64,000 nt of DNA from the NCBI RefSeq assembly GCF_005402965.1, contig NZ_BJCF01000015.1, forward strand, positions 1-64,000. Reading direction: 5' to 3'. This document shows, in pieces, positions 17,347 to 27,300 of this stretch. The DNA comes from Dolichospermum planctonicum (lineage in GTDB: Bacteria; Cyanobacteriota; Cyanobacteriia; Cyanobacteriales; Nostocaceae). The translations under genes were made by a program, and so were the position numbers. Every line of letters begins with the position of its first letter. Position 1 is the stretch's first letter. The notes beneath the pieces were generated by a model. It was not told where the DNA came from and did no database searches. It saw only the letters and a list, made by a program, of their open reading frames with translations.

Positions 17347-18726
17347 ATGAATATAAACGAAGTTGTTACATTTGTTGATAAGATAGTCTTTGAAAAAACT
17401 GGCAAGCATTTAGACGACGTTCAAGCTGCTGTAGTTCAGGGAACATGGGAAAGACGAACCTATGATGATATTGCACAAGAATGTAATGTTACTAAAAATC
17501 ATGTCGGAGATATAGGTGCTGAATTATGGCAACTTTTATCCCAAGCATTAAATGAAGATATTAAAAAAACTAATTTCCGTTCTACATTAGAAAGAATATA
17601 TATTAAATCATCTCCACATTCTCTAAATGTTTATCATATACATGGAAATAATAATAATTTTTATCATCCACAAACCTTAAATCATCCTAATAAAGAAACT
17701 CAAGAAACTAATATAAATACCCAATCTAAATTATCTCATCACGATTTAACTCTAGCACCCCAAATCATCAAGTTTCATAACAGAGAAAAAGAACTACAAA
17801 CCCTTACCCATTGGATATTAAACCAAACTACTAATTTAATCTCCATCTTAGGATTATCCGGTATTGGTAAAACCACCCTCGTTAAAAGATTCATAGACTT
17901 ACATCAACAAAAGTTTGAAGTTATTATTTGGAGAAGTTTAAAATTTCCCAAATCCCTAAATTTACTAATTAACGACTTATTAAATACTTGTCAACAAGAA
18001 CCCAAAGCAACTATAAATGATAAATTAAAACAATTATTTGATATTCTCACAAATAAAAAATGTTTAATTATTCTTGATGATGTACAAAATATCTTTACTC
18101 CTCATCAATTTGCGGGAAAATATCAACCAGAATATCAAGACTATCAAACCTTATTCAAAATGATTACAGAAACCCAACATCAAAGTCATCTAATCTTAAT
18201 CAGTCAAGAACAATGTCCAGAAATGGAATCTTTAGATGAAGAATTATATCCTATCAAATCTTTAGAACTATCAGGACTAGAAAATATAGATATTCTCAAA
18301 AATACCGGATTAAAAGATGAAGATACTTGGTTAAATTTAATGATATTATATACAGGTCATCCATTGTTTCTAAAAACTATTACCATCTCAATTAAAAAGA
18401 TTTTTAATGGTAAAGTTAGTGAATTTTTAGCAGAAAATGAATTAGTAATTACTCAAGAAATGCAATCTTTATTTAGCCAAATATTTAATAATATATCACC
18501 CATTGAACAACAAATTATTTTAGCATTGAGTAAATGTAATCAACCTGTATCTAGAGAATATCTAAAAATTACCTTAGAATTATCTTCTACTAATTTTATT
18601 AATGGGTTAGAATCTCTACAAAAAAGGTATTTAATTCAGAAAATTACAGGGGATAACATATTGTTTGATTTATCTCCCATTTTCAGAGAATATGTCAGAA
18701 ATTTTTGTCAAAATTACAGGACTTAA
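17347..18726 (+). CDS. STAND NTPase: vMAP-type N-terminal HTH plus NB-ARC
   Basis: A 459-residue protein. Residues 1-90 match the vWA-MoxR-associated protein (vMAP) N-terminal HTH-like domain found on cyanobacterial signalling NTPases (GKHLDDVQAAVVQGTWERRTYDDIA, then GAELWQLLSQAL). After a polar Asn/His-rich linker, an NB-ARC module begins near 140: Walker A GLSGIGKTTL, IIWRSLK, Walker B KCLIILDDVQ, an RNBS-like region and GHPLFL, then a winged-helix region (about 370-459). Most relatives continue with WD40 or TPR sensor repeats; this one stops after the winged helix. It is divergent from the AAA+ operon with 192 bases between starts, suggesting shared regulation. Confidence 0.82.
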   Translation: MNINEVVTFVDKIVFEKTGKHLDDVQAAVVQGTWERRTYDDIAQECNVTKNHVGDIGAELWQLLSQALNEDIKKTNFRSTLERIYIKSSPHSLNVYHIHGNNNNFYHPQTLNHPNKETQETNINTQSKLSHHDLTLAPQIIKFHNREKELQTLTHWILNQTTNLISILGLSGIGKTTLVKRFIDLHQQKFEVIIWRSLKFPKSLNLLINDLLNTCQQEPKATINDKLKQLFDILTNKKCLIILDDVQNIFTPHQFAGKYQPEYQDYQTLFKMITETQHQSHLILISQEQCPEMESLDEELYPIKSLELSGLENIDILKNTGLKDEDTWLNLMILYTGHPLFLKTITISIKKIFNGKVSEFLAENELVITQEMQSLFSQIFNNISPIEQQIILALSKCNQPVSREYLKITLELSSTNFINGLESLQKRYLIQKITGDNILFDLSPIFREYVRNFCQNYRT

Positions 18727-18751
18727 GCAAAATATTCCTCAAACCCTCATT

Positions 18752-18780
18752 TCTCTGTGTTCTCTGTGCCTCTGTGGTTA
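18752..18780. repeat. Interspersed TCTCTGTGTTCTCTGTGCC repeat
   Basis: This 29-base sequence, ending TCTGTGGTTA, lies 25 bases after the STAND gene. A nearly identical copy sits inside the chelatase gene at about 25609-25637, and a degenerate one is near 10320. It is therefore a dispersed repeat rather than a local regulatory site. Confidence 0.7.
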
Positions 18781-18891
18781 GTTATTCAGTGAATCGTGCG
18801 TAAGTCCTAGATTAGTCAAAATTAATTTATAGCTGTTTAGATAATGTTTGGGGAATAAATCTGCAAATATCTTGATTTATTTGATTTAAAC

Positions 18892-19512
18892 CTACATCAT
18901 ACCAGCTTTTAAAATCTGATTTGCAGTTAAATTTAATTCGGGAAAAGTTTGAGAAATAACCTGTTCATCATCTCTAAATCTGCTGATTTGATATTCTCCA
19001 TCTACCAAATTACAAACAGAAATAGTAGGTTGTTTAGGATTACCAATAAAATTACGTCCTCCTAAAGCTGCATAATCTACAATCCAATATTCAGCAATAC
19101 CCATTTCCTCATAATCAGCATACTTTAAATGGTAATCATCACGCCAATTAGTGGAAACAATTTCGATGATTAATGGTATAGAAGCCCCATGACTAATAAC
19201 TGATTGTTTTTTCCATAATTGTTCATTAGCTAAATTGGCACGATTTAAAACCAACAAATCGGGAAAATAACCAGAATCTTTACCTTCTGGTCTAACTATA
19301 ACTTGATTAGGTATCACATAAGATAATCCCATTCGTTTAATTTCAAAGGGGATTTCTACACCTAAAAACCCTTTAACCTCTTCATGATCTCCCACTGGTT
19401 GGGCTATTTTAACAATTTCTCCATGATGTAATTCATAACGTATATCGGAATTGTCAGGAAGCCAGTTAACAAATTCCTCGAATGTAACAATTTTAGTTAA
19501 GGTTTGAATCAT
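18892..19512 (-). CDS. Uma2-family (DUF820) putative endonuclease
   Basis: A 206-residue protein of the Uma2/DUF820 family, abundant in cyanobacteria and related to PD-(D/E)XK nucleases. The core is visible: DIRYELHHGEIVKI near 22-35, YFPDLLVLNRANL (the catalytic Asp strand), PLIIEIVSTNWRDDYHLKYADYEEMGIAEYWIVD, which gives the E-x...K pattern and the closing strand. Length is normal. The native role of the family is not established; many copies are linked to mobile DNA. It stands alone at the right edge of the island. Confidence 0.85.
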   Translation of the reverse strand: MIQTLTKIVTFEEFVNWLPDNSDIRYELHHGEIVKIAQPVGDHEEVKGFLGVEIPFEIKRMGLSYVIPNQVIVRPEGKDSGYFPDLLVLNRANLANEQLWKKQSVISHGASIPLIIEIVSTNWRDDYHLKYADYEEMGIAEYWIVDYAALGGRNFIGNPKQPTISVCNLVDGEYQISRFRDDEQVISQTFPELNLTANQILKAGMM

Positions 19513-19558
19513 GACTTTTAAGAATTACTGATAATGACAACATTATAACTGGCAGATT

Positions 19559-19625
19559 GGTAGGGTGCTTTGCTACTGTATAAATCCTGCAAATAAATAG
19601 ATTTTCCATATCTGACGCACCCTAC
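19559..19625. repeat. Inverted-repeat element GTAGGGTGC/GCACCCTAC
   Basis: GTAGGGTGC at about 19560-19568 is repeated in reverse complement as GCACCCTAC at 19617-19625, with 48 bases between. It looks like a small non-autonomous repeat element and lies between the Uma2 gene and tyrS. Confidence 0.5.
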
Positions 19626-19647
19626 AACTCTGTACGGACAAACAGCT

Positions 19648-19675
19648 GTAGGGGCGAACGGCCGTTCGCTCCTAC
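19648..19675. repeat. Palindromic repeat overlapping the tyrS stop
   Basis: GTAGGGGCGAACGG followed by CCGTTCGCTCCTAC forms a near-perfect 28-base palindrome. Its last bases contain the tyrS stop codon (19672-19674). The type, 'GTAGGGGCGAAC', is a familiar dispersed cyanobacterial palindrome, and on the minus strand it could act as a transcription-end hairpin for tyrS. Confidence 0.6.
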
Positions 19676-20871
19676 TTTACTAACCGTATAAAATTCTTCT
19701 TACCCACCTGTAACACTTTATTATATAAATCATCAGGCTGAGAAAAACTTAAATCCGCATCATTAATCTTATCACCATCTATCCTCACTCCACCCTCCTG
19801 AATTTTCCTTTTACCTTCGGCGGTACTTTTACATAAACCAGTAGCACCCAAAATAAAGGCTAATTTCGCAGGAAATTGAGGAATAGCAGCCACAGAATAC
19901 TCCGGTAATGATGCTCCATCCCTTCCACCAGTTTTAGCAGCCTCTCTAGCCTCATTAGCTGCCGCTTCACCGTGATATTGACGCACCACTTCCCATGCAA
20001 GATACTCCTGGCGATCGCGTGGGTTTTGTGGCAAACTATCTAAAGGTAGATCTGTCAGCAATTCAAAATACTGTGGGAGTAAATTATCTGGTACACCTTG
20101 AAGTTTTTGATACTTTTGTGAAGGATGTTCACCCAAACCGACATAATTACTTAAAGATTTAGACATTTTTTGTACACCATCAGTACCAATTAAAATTGGT
20201 AATAACAGTCCAAATTGCGGTTTGAGATGAAAATGACGTTGTAGATCTCGCCCGACAGCGATGTTAAATTTTTGATCAGTCCCCCCCAATTCCACATCAG
20301 CCTCCACAGCCACGGAATCATAACCTTGCATTAGTGGATACAGGAACTCATGGAGAAAAATGGGACTTTCTTGTTGATAACGTTCTGAAAAACCTTCCTT
20401 AGCTAACATTTGTCCTACAGTCATTGTGGAAAGTAGCTCTAAAATTTTCCCCAAATCCATCTGGGAAAGCCATTGAGAGTTATAACGTACCTCCAACCGA
20501 CCAGGGGTATCAAAATCCAAAATAGGACGTACTTGGTCAAGGTAAGTTTGAGCGTTTCGTGTCACATCAGCTTCCGTAAGCTGACGACGCACCTCAGATT
20601 TACCAGTAGGATCACCAATTCGCGCCGTAAAATCTCCAATAATCAGTACCGCCGTATGACCAGCATCTTGAAAAGCCCGCAATTTCCGTACAGGGATACT
20701 ATGACCAAGATGAATATCTGCCCCCGTAGGGTCAATACCTAGTTTAATTCTTAAAGGACGGTCGGAATTAAGTAACCGCTTTTCCAGACTTTCCGTGTCA
20801 TGATCATCGTTATGGGGTTGAGGAAAAATTTCTGCCACACCACGATGCAACCAAGAGAAATTTTGCGTCAT
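19672..20871 (-). CDS. tyrS: Tyrosine--tRNA ligase
   Basis: Charges tRNA-Tyr with tyrosine. Class I signatures are clear: the HIGH-type motif DIHLGHS and the KMSKS motif ([12 protein letters not shown]). The C-terminus has an S4-like RNA-binding region ([18 protein letters not shown]). I place the start at 20871 ([19 protein letters not shown]), which matches cyanobacterial TyrS of about 400 residues; an upstream ATG at 20925 would add 18 residues ([18 protein letters not shown]). It is transcribed alone and ends inside a palindromic repeat. Confidence 0.96.
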   Translation of the reverse strand: MTQNFSWLHRGVAEIFPQPHNDDHDTESLEKRLLNSDRPLRIKLGIDPTGADIHLGHSIPVRKLRAFQDAGHTAVLIIGDFTARIGDPTGKSEVRRQLTEADVTRNAQTYLDQVRPILDFDTPGRLEVRYNSQWLSQMDLGKILELLSTMTVGQMLAKEGFSERYQQESPIFLHEFLYPLMQGYDSVAVEADVELGGTDQKFNIAVGRDLQRHFHLKPQFGLLLPILIGTDGVQKMSKSLSNYVGLGEHPSQKYQKLQGVPDNLLPQYFELLTDLPLDSLPQNPRDRQEYLAWEVVRQYHGEAAANEAREAAKTGGRDGASLPEYSVAAIPQFPAKLAFILGATGLCKSTAEGKRKIQEGGVRIDGDKINDADLSFSQPDDLYNKVLQVGKKNFIRLVK

Positions 20872-21027
20872 ACTAAGAAATTCGCCATTAAATATACTTT
20901 CGACTGTAAAAGTTAGGGTTGTCATCCCGTCTCTGTTCTGCCAGATTACTATAATTACAAAAAATTAACCGTCTTTTGCCATTTAATGAATTACATTTAA
21001 ATTTACCAGTGAGGAAGTGAGATAGCC

Positions 21028-22950
21028 GTGTCTTCTAGGACTTTTGAAAACAAACAACCACAACAGCAGGATTCATCTGGATTTGAGTTTTTTAAAGGAG
21101 TCGGTCAGATAACTGGGGGTACTCTCCTATTCATAACACTCCTATCAAGCTCCATTATAGCGGGGACACTAGTTGGTTTAGCCATTAGTTTCCGTAATTT
21201 ACCAGATGTTAGACAAATTAAAAACTTTTTTCCTTCAGAAACAACTTACATATACGATATAAAAGGTAAACTTTTAACCAGTATCCACGGAGAAGCCAAC
21301 CGAGAAGTAGTACCATTGGATAGAATTTCCCCCAACCTCAAACGCGCAGTTTTGGCCAGTGAAGATGGTCACTTTTACGATCATCATGGGATTAATCCTA
21401 GTGGAGTTGGCCGTGCTGTGGTAGTCAACATGGTAGCAGGTGGTGTCAAAGAAGGTGGTTCTACCATCACCATGCAATTGGTGAAAAACCTGTTTTTGTC
21501 TCAAAAACGGGCTTTTACGCGGAAATTAGCCGAGGCTGTACTAGCAATTCGTTTAGAGCAAATTCTCAGTAAAGACGAAATTCTGGAAATGTACCTCAAT
21601 CAAGTTTATTGGGGTCATAACAACTACGGTGTGCAAACAGCAGCCCGCAGTTATTTTAACAAATCAGCAGAATATTTAACTTTAGGTGAATCAGCCATGA
21701 TGGCTGGTTTAATTCAAGCACCAGAAGAGTTTAGCCCTTTTGCCAGCATGAAAATGGCCAAACAGAAACAAAAAGAAGTTTTGGGGCGGATGATAGAGTT
21801 AAATTGGATTACCCAAAAAGAACGGGATGATGCCCTCAAGCAAGAAATTAAACTTGGCAAAATCAGGTCTTTTCAAGGTAGCGCCTTACCTTACATTACC
21901 AATACTGTAGCCCAGGAGTTGGCGAAAAAATTTGGCCGGGAAGCCCTGCTCAAAGGGGGAATGCGCGTACAAACTACTGTTGATGCTAAATTCCAAGCCA
22001 TGGCCGAAGAAACCATCAAAGAATGGCACCAAAAGCTTCAGTCCCAAGGGTTATCTAAGAATCAAATGGCCTTGGTAGCAATTGATCCTCGGACGCATTT
22101 TGTGAAAGCTCTAGTTGGTGGTGTAGATTATAAAACCAGTGAATTTAACCGAGCCACTCAAGCGCAACGTCAACCGGGTTCTTCCTTTAAGCCTTTTGTT
22201 TACTATGCTGCCTTTGCTACTGGTAAATATGCACCAGATACCACAGTCATAGATGCTCCAGTGGGTTATCAAGATGGTAATGGTTGGTACTACCCAAAAA
22301 ACTATGATAGTAGTTTTGCTGGAGCAATGTCAATTCGCGCAGCCCTAGCCACTTCTCGGAACATCCCAGTGATTAAACTTGGTAAAGCAGTGGGAATGAA
22401 TAAAGTCGTTGAAACCTGCCGGACTTTGGGTATTATGAGTCCAATGGAACCCGTTACCTCTCTGCCTTTGGGTGCTATTGGTGTCACTCCCCTAGAAATG
22501 GCTAGTGCTTATGCTACCTTTGCTAATTATGGCTGGCAATCACCACCTACCGTAATTGTCCGCATTACAGATAGTGCTGGTAATGTCATTCTCGATAATA
22601 CACCTAAACCTAAACAAGTTCTCGATTCTTGGGCATCAGCGGCGACCATTGATATTATGACTTCTGTAATTACTGAAGGCACAGGTAAAAATGCTGCCAT
22701 AAATAGACCAGCCGCTGGGAAAACAGGAACTACATCCTCAGAAAAGGATATTTGGTTTGTGGGTACTGTGCCGCAACTAACTACTGCGGTCTGGGTAGGT
22801 AGGGACGACAGCAGACAATTAGCACGTGGAGCAACTGGTGGGGTAATGGTAGCCCCTATTTGGCGCGATTTTATGATGAAAGCACTTAAGGATGTGCCTG
22901 TAGAGAAGTTTAAGTCCCCCTCTCAGTTTCCACGTCCTAAGTCAAATTAA
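21028..22950 (+). CDS. Class A penicillin-binding protein (PBP1A family)
   Basis: A 640-residue bifunctional peptidoglycan synthase. It starts with GTG at 21028 after GAGGAAGTGAG. It has a cytoplasmic N-terminus, one transmembrane helix (about 28-55), a glycosyltransferase GT51 domain (EDGHFYDHHG with the catalytic Glu, GGSTITMQLVKNLFLS, EMYLNQVYWGHNNYGVQTAA), and a transpeptidase domain with the SxxK motif (GSSFKPF), a SRN motif (ATSRNIPVIKLG) and KTGTTSSEKD. No long C-terminal extension. It acts in the periplasm on cell-wall growth. A heptamer array lies just after its stop. Confidence 0.95.
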   Translation: MSSRTFENKQPQQQDSSGFEFFKGVGQITGGTLLFITLLSSSIIAGTLVGLAISFRNLPDVRQIKNFFPSETTYIYDIKGKLLTSIHGEANREVVPLDRISPNLKRAVLASEDGHFYDHHGINPSGVGRAVVVNMVAGGVKEGGSTITMQLVKNLFLSQKRAFTRKLAEAVLAIRLEQILSKDEILEMYLNQVYWGHNNYGVQTAARSYFNKSAEYLTLGESAMMAGLIQAPEEFSPFASMKMAKQKQKEVLGRMIELNWITQKERDDALKQEIKLGKIRSFQGSALPYITNTVAQELAKKFGREALLKGGMRVQTTVDAKFQAMAEETIKEWHQKLQSQGLSKNQMALVAIDPRTHFVKALVGGVDYKTSEFNRATQAQRQPGSSFKPFVYYAAFATGKYAPDTTVIDAPVGYQDGNGWYYPKNYDSSFAGAMSIRAALATSRNIPVIKLGKAVGMNKVVETCRTLGIMSPMEPVTSLPLGAIGVTPLEMASAYATFANYGWQSPPTVIVRITDSAGNVILDNTPKPKQVLDSWASAATIDIMTSVITEGTGKNAAINRPAAGKTGTTSSEKDIWFVGTVPQLTTAVWVGRDDSRQLARGATGGVMVAPIWRDFMMKALKDVPVEKFKSPSQFPRPKSN

Positions 22951-22956
22951 TAGGTT

Positions 22957-23187
22957 AGTTGACAGGTGACGGTAGACAGATGACAGATGACAGTTGAAAG
23001 TTGAAAGGTTACAATTGAAAGTTGACATATGACAGATGACAGTTGATAGACGACAGGTGACAGTTGGCAGTTGACAGTAGACAGTTGACAGGTGACAGGT
23101 GACAGGTGACAGTTGACAGTTGACAGTTGACAGGTGACAGGTGACAGTTGACAGTTGACAGTTGACAGTTGACAGTTGACAGTGGTG
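22957..23187. repeat. Heptamer array TGACAGT
   Basis: About 230 bases built almost entirely of 7-bp units (TGACAGT, with variants such as GGTGACA and TGAAAGT). It follows the PBP gene stop and is one of several short tandemly repeated repetitive (STRR) arrays in the window, each with its own heptamer. No promoter or gene is visible within it. Confidence 0.9.
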
Positions 23188-23198
23188 ATGGGAAATTA

Positions 23199-23263
23199 TT
23201 GTTACCCATTACCCATTACCCATTACCCATTACCCATTACCTATTACCCATTACCCATTACCT
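23199..23263. repeat. Heptamer array CCCATTA
   Basis: Nine or so units of CCCATTA (one variant CCTATTA) stand only 12 bases from the TGACAGT array and end 10 bases before the stop of the DUF1825 gene. Two different heptamer families side by side are notable. Confidence 0.9.
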
Positions 23264-23272
23264 ATATAATGG

Positions 23273-23596
23273 TCATTTTGTTTTTTCCAAGTCCGCTTTC
23301 ATCCTTTCTAGTGTGACATTCATTTGCTCAAACATTTGTTGTGGAGTTACACCAAACTGACCTAATTGAGTTTTTAGCTGCTGTATAGTCATTTGGGCCA
23401 TGAAATCCTCTGATAGCTCGAAACGCTTCATAAAGACGCGATATCTGTCCATCATAGATTCCATTTGCTCAATAAACAATTTCTTGCCCTCACGGTCAAA
23501 TTTGCCGTAGCTGTTGCCAAGTTGAATCAGTGCTTGATAGTCTTCAAACAACTGCTTGGCCTCTTGCTGCACTATTTCCGAGTCGAAGAATCCCAT
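23273..23596 (-). CDS. DUF1825 family protein
   Basis: A 107-residue helical protein that is nearly universal in cyanobacteria (MGFFDSEIVQQEAKQLFEDY start, then FVKRFELS-like YRVFMKRFELSEDF). The family has no established function. The sequence is full length, soluble and rich in Gln/Glu/Phe. It is transcribed towards the heptamer arrays, convergent with the PBP gene. Confidence 0.92.
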   Translation of the reverse strand: MGFFDSEIVQQEAKQLFEDYQALIQLGNSYGKFDREGKKLFIEQMESMMDRYRVFMKRFELSEDFMAQMTIQQLKTQLGQFGVTPQQMFEQMNVTLERMKADLEKTK

Positions 23597-23793
23597 TTTC
23601 CTTTAATTTAAATGATTACTATTAGTCCAGTAGGTGGAAATTTTGGCTCTACACCTTAATTTTAGTGTAGAAGATTCATATATAAAAACTAGGTTGGTTA
23701 AAGTAGGGTTTTTTACCGAAATTTCACTACTTGTTTTCTGAGCTTTGGAAGTAACTTGACAAATTATCCCACAAATTATATTAGGATGAGATC

Positions 23794-24165
23794 ATGTTAA
23801 TTAAGGAAAAAAACCGGATTATTGCGGCTATTTTAGCCTTTTCTGGGACAATAACGATTCCAGGCTTGCATAAGTTCTACTTGGGGCAACCACTTTGGGG
23901 AATAGTGTATGTTTTATTATCTTGGACACCTATTCCCAAGGTAGCTAGTGCTATTGAGTGGGTTTGGTATTTAACTCAAGATCAAGAGACTTTTGATCGT
24001 CATTTTAATTTGGGTAAAAGTCAAGGTCAGGTAACACCTCCTCAGAGTAATCAAGTAGAATCAGTAGCTAATGCTTTGCGGGAGTTGGACGCACTTCGTC
24101 AAGAAGGATTAGTTTCTGAGTATGAGTTTGAGCAAAAACGCCGCCGGATGTTAGATCAGATTTAG
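23794..24165 (+). CDS. TM2 and SHOCT domain protein
   Basis: A 123-residue membrane protein. Residues about 8-60 form a TM2 domain, two short membrane helices with GLHKFYLGQPLWGIVYVLL between them. After a polar linker, residues about 90-122 form a SHOCT domain (LRELDALRQEGLVSEYEFEQKRRRML). SHOCT domains are short oligomerisation helices often attached to membrane proteins. Molecular role unknown. Confidence 0.85.
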   Translation: MLIKEKNRIIAAILAFSGTITIPGLHKFYLGQPLWGIVYVLLSWTPIPKVASAIEWVWYLTQDQETFDRHFNLGKSQGQVTPPQSNQVESVANALRELDALRQEGLVSEYEFEQKRRRMLDQI

Positions 24166-24208
24166 ATAGGCTGTAGTGGAATAAATAATTTTTAGAAAAG
24201 TAGAAATA

Positions 24209-24243
24209 CGTCGTAAATGTTTCAAGACCTTACTTTTACGACG
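24209..24243. terminator. Hairpin between convergent genes
   Basis: CGTCGTAAA (24209-24217) and TTTACGACG (24235-24243) form a perfect 9-bp stem with a 17-base loop. It lies between the convergent TM2/SHOCT and chelatase genes and may end transcription from both sides, although no clean T tract follows. Confidence 0.45.
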
Positions 24244-24300
24244 GTAAGCTTTGGGATTTTTGAAAATCTGACCATTGCTACAAATAGAAGAGAGTTAAAT

Positions 24301-27300
24301 TTATACCTTAACACCTTCCAATTCCTGATCAGTTAAATCATACAATTTTCGCAATTGATCTAATTTATCTCCATCAGCTTGCCATAAACCGCGTCCTGAC
24401 GCTTCCAACATTCTCCCCAAAATATTCTTAAAAGCTTCAGGATTTGCTTTACGTAATTTTTCCGCCATTTCTGGATCTAAAGCATAAGTATCCGCGGCTT
24501 GATCATAAACCCAATCATCTTGAAAATCAGCAGTTCCACCCCAACCAATTAACGCCGTCATGCGTTGAGAAATTTCAAAAGCGCCACCAGAACCTTGATT
24601 AGCCATTGCGTCAGCCCATTTAGGATTTAATAACTTAGTTCTGTATTCCATGCGTAATAAATCATCTAAATTGCGGGGTGTGGTATCTTTAGAAAAACTT
24701 TCCACAAAACTGGCTTGTACCTTTTTACCACTTTGTTTTTCAGCGGCCTTTTTCAAACCGCCCGTATTGGCATAATATTCCTGAATATCAGTTAAACCAT
24801 ATTCTACCGAATCTATTTCTTGAACAATGCGATCGCTAGTTTTCAACAAAGTTTGTAATACCTCTGGTCTAGCTTGTCCCTTATCATTTCTCCCATAACT
24901 AAAGACATTACGACTTTCCCAAGTATTCCCCAAATCTTCCCCAGACTCCCAATTACCATCAACTACTCTATCATTAACCAAAGAACCGAAATCACCGGCA
25001 GGGTTAGAGAACAATCTAGCCGAATAATTTTCCACACCTTGAGCTTTTAAAGCCAAAGCGTGTTTTCTAATAAAATTCATGTCTTCTGGTTCATCAATTT
25101 CCGCAGCCCGTTGAAACAAATCATCCAACAACTCAATAATATTCACAAAACTATCCCGAAAAATACCCGATAGATTTGCTAACACATCAATGCGGGGATG
25201 TCCCACCTCAGCAAGAGGTTTTAAATCATATCTAACAATTCTTCCAGTTCCCTCCTTCACAGGTTCAGCGCCCACCAATTCCAAGAGAATCCCCAAAGAT
25301 TCACCCTTAGTTTTAATAGCATCCAAACCCCATAATAAAACCGCCACAGTTTCAGGATATTTCTTATTTTCACTCAAAGACTGAGAAATAATTTTCTGAG
25401 CAATTTCCTTACCCCGTGCAAAAGCGGCTGGAGAAGGCATACGATAGGGATCTAAAGCGTGAATATTCCTTCCCGTCGGTAAAACACCAGCACCATCTCG
25501 TAACAAATCCCCACCAGGTGCGGGAAGAATAAACTCACCATTTAAACCCCTTAAAAGATTAGTTAACTCATCAGTAGATTGATTTAATAACCTTGTAATT
25601 TCCTCCTCCTCTCCGTGTTCTCTGTGCCTCTGTGGTTCGTTTCCAAAATAAGCATCCAAATAACCAGTTAACTCCTCCTGACTTGGTGCTGCACCTAAAG
25701 TATGTAAACCAGAGGAAAAAAGACGATTTTCCAGAACTTGCAAATACTCATATAACTTTACCAAATAATGATCAAAAGCGTGATTGCTGAACATTCTCAC
25801 ATTTTCCGGTGTAAAAGGAATCCCCAAGTTTTTCGCATCATCAAAAGGACAATCCACCTCCAAACCAGTATCAACAATCTTTTTACAAATTCCTTCCTTT
25901 AACAGATAATTCTTGGCTGGATCTTCGCGGTATTCTGCAATTAAATCCCGTAAATTTACCAACTCCTTATATAAACCAGCGCGGCCATAGGGAGGAACAT
26001 TATGAGAGATTAACACCCCATAACCGCGACGTTTAGCTAATATTGATTCTGAAGGATTATTTGCTGCGTAGATATAGAGATTTGGCAGATTTCCTAAAAG
26101 AATATCAGACCAGGAATAGCCGGTATTTCCTAAGGGTGAACCTGGCAACCATTCTACAGTTCCGTGCATTCCAAAATGGACAACAGCATCAGCTTGAAAA
26201 TCATTTTGTAACCATTTATAATAAGCTGCATATTGAGGGTGGGGGGTGAGGTCTCTTTCAAACATTAACCGCATGGGATCTCCTTGAATACCCAAAGGTG
26301 GCTGGACACCTATCCAGATGTTACCTAATTGCACACCACCAATATTAAACTCATCACCATAAGTTTTAATGCCGCTACCGGTGAGGTATTTCCATTGTTT
26401 TTCTATGCGAGATGTCAACAGATAGCCTAACCATTTTTCTAATGTTTTAGCATTCACCGTTGTCAGATCTTTTTTATTATTTTCTACTAAGGGATTAATT
26501 TCATCTGCTGCTTTAATTTGTCGAATTAATTCTTCTCCGTCTTCGGGAATATCACCAACTGTATAACCCTGTGCTTTGAGTGCATTTAGTAATTTAATTA
26601 AACTGCGGGGAACGTTTAATAATGCAGCAGTTCCCACCGCACCATAACCGGGGGGAAAACCATATAAAATAATGGCAATTTTTCGCGCAGAAATAGGTTT
26701 TTGTCCCAGGGAAACCCAGCTTTTGACTCTATTAGTTAAACGCTGTATTCTTTCGGGAATCAAATAAATTTGTTCACCGACTAAACCACCCAGGGGAATT
26801 GTATCAATTGCACCATCTAATTCTGGTAAGGCATATAAGACAACGCTTTGCAAACCGCCCACACCTTGGCGTGTCCAAGAATAAATATCTTGAATTAATA
26901 ACGGTGCTGCGACGATATAAGGGACATTTTTGGCTGAGAGAATGCGTTTAGCTACTTCCACCTGTCTTCCCGCTTCCATAGAACCCGCAGGACCACCAAC
27001 CAGGGGAAAACCGATGGTAGAAACTATGGCATTAATTTTTACCGCTTCTGAGGAAAGTGAAGGCGTTTCCAGATTACCTTGTTGACGCTGTTGGGTTTCG
27101 TAGTCGCTGGTCATCCAATCTCTGACGGCTACGTGACCTTCTACACCGTTGATAAAGATGGGTAGGGGGATTAACCCTGTTTTTTCAAAATGCCGTATCA
27201 GTTGGGGAATATAGGGCAGTTTGGTGATTACGTGCTTTCTGTAAAGTAGAATACCAATAACTGGCTTTGTGGGGTGGACATCTTGCCCGCCTTTCTTAGG

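Noticed and set aside
23009-23209. Minus-strand frame of about 66 residues with repeated CQLSTVN-like units
   Set aside because: It is a translation of the TGACAGT heptamer array; a 7-bp repeat gives a periodic open frame by chance.
22957-23263. CRISPR array
   Set aside because: Period is 7 bases, without spacers of about 30-40 bases, and no cas gene is nearby.
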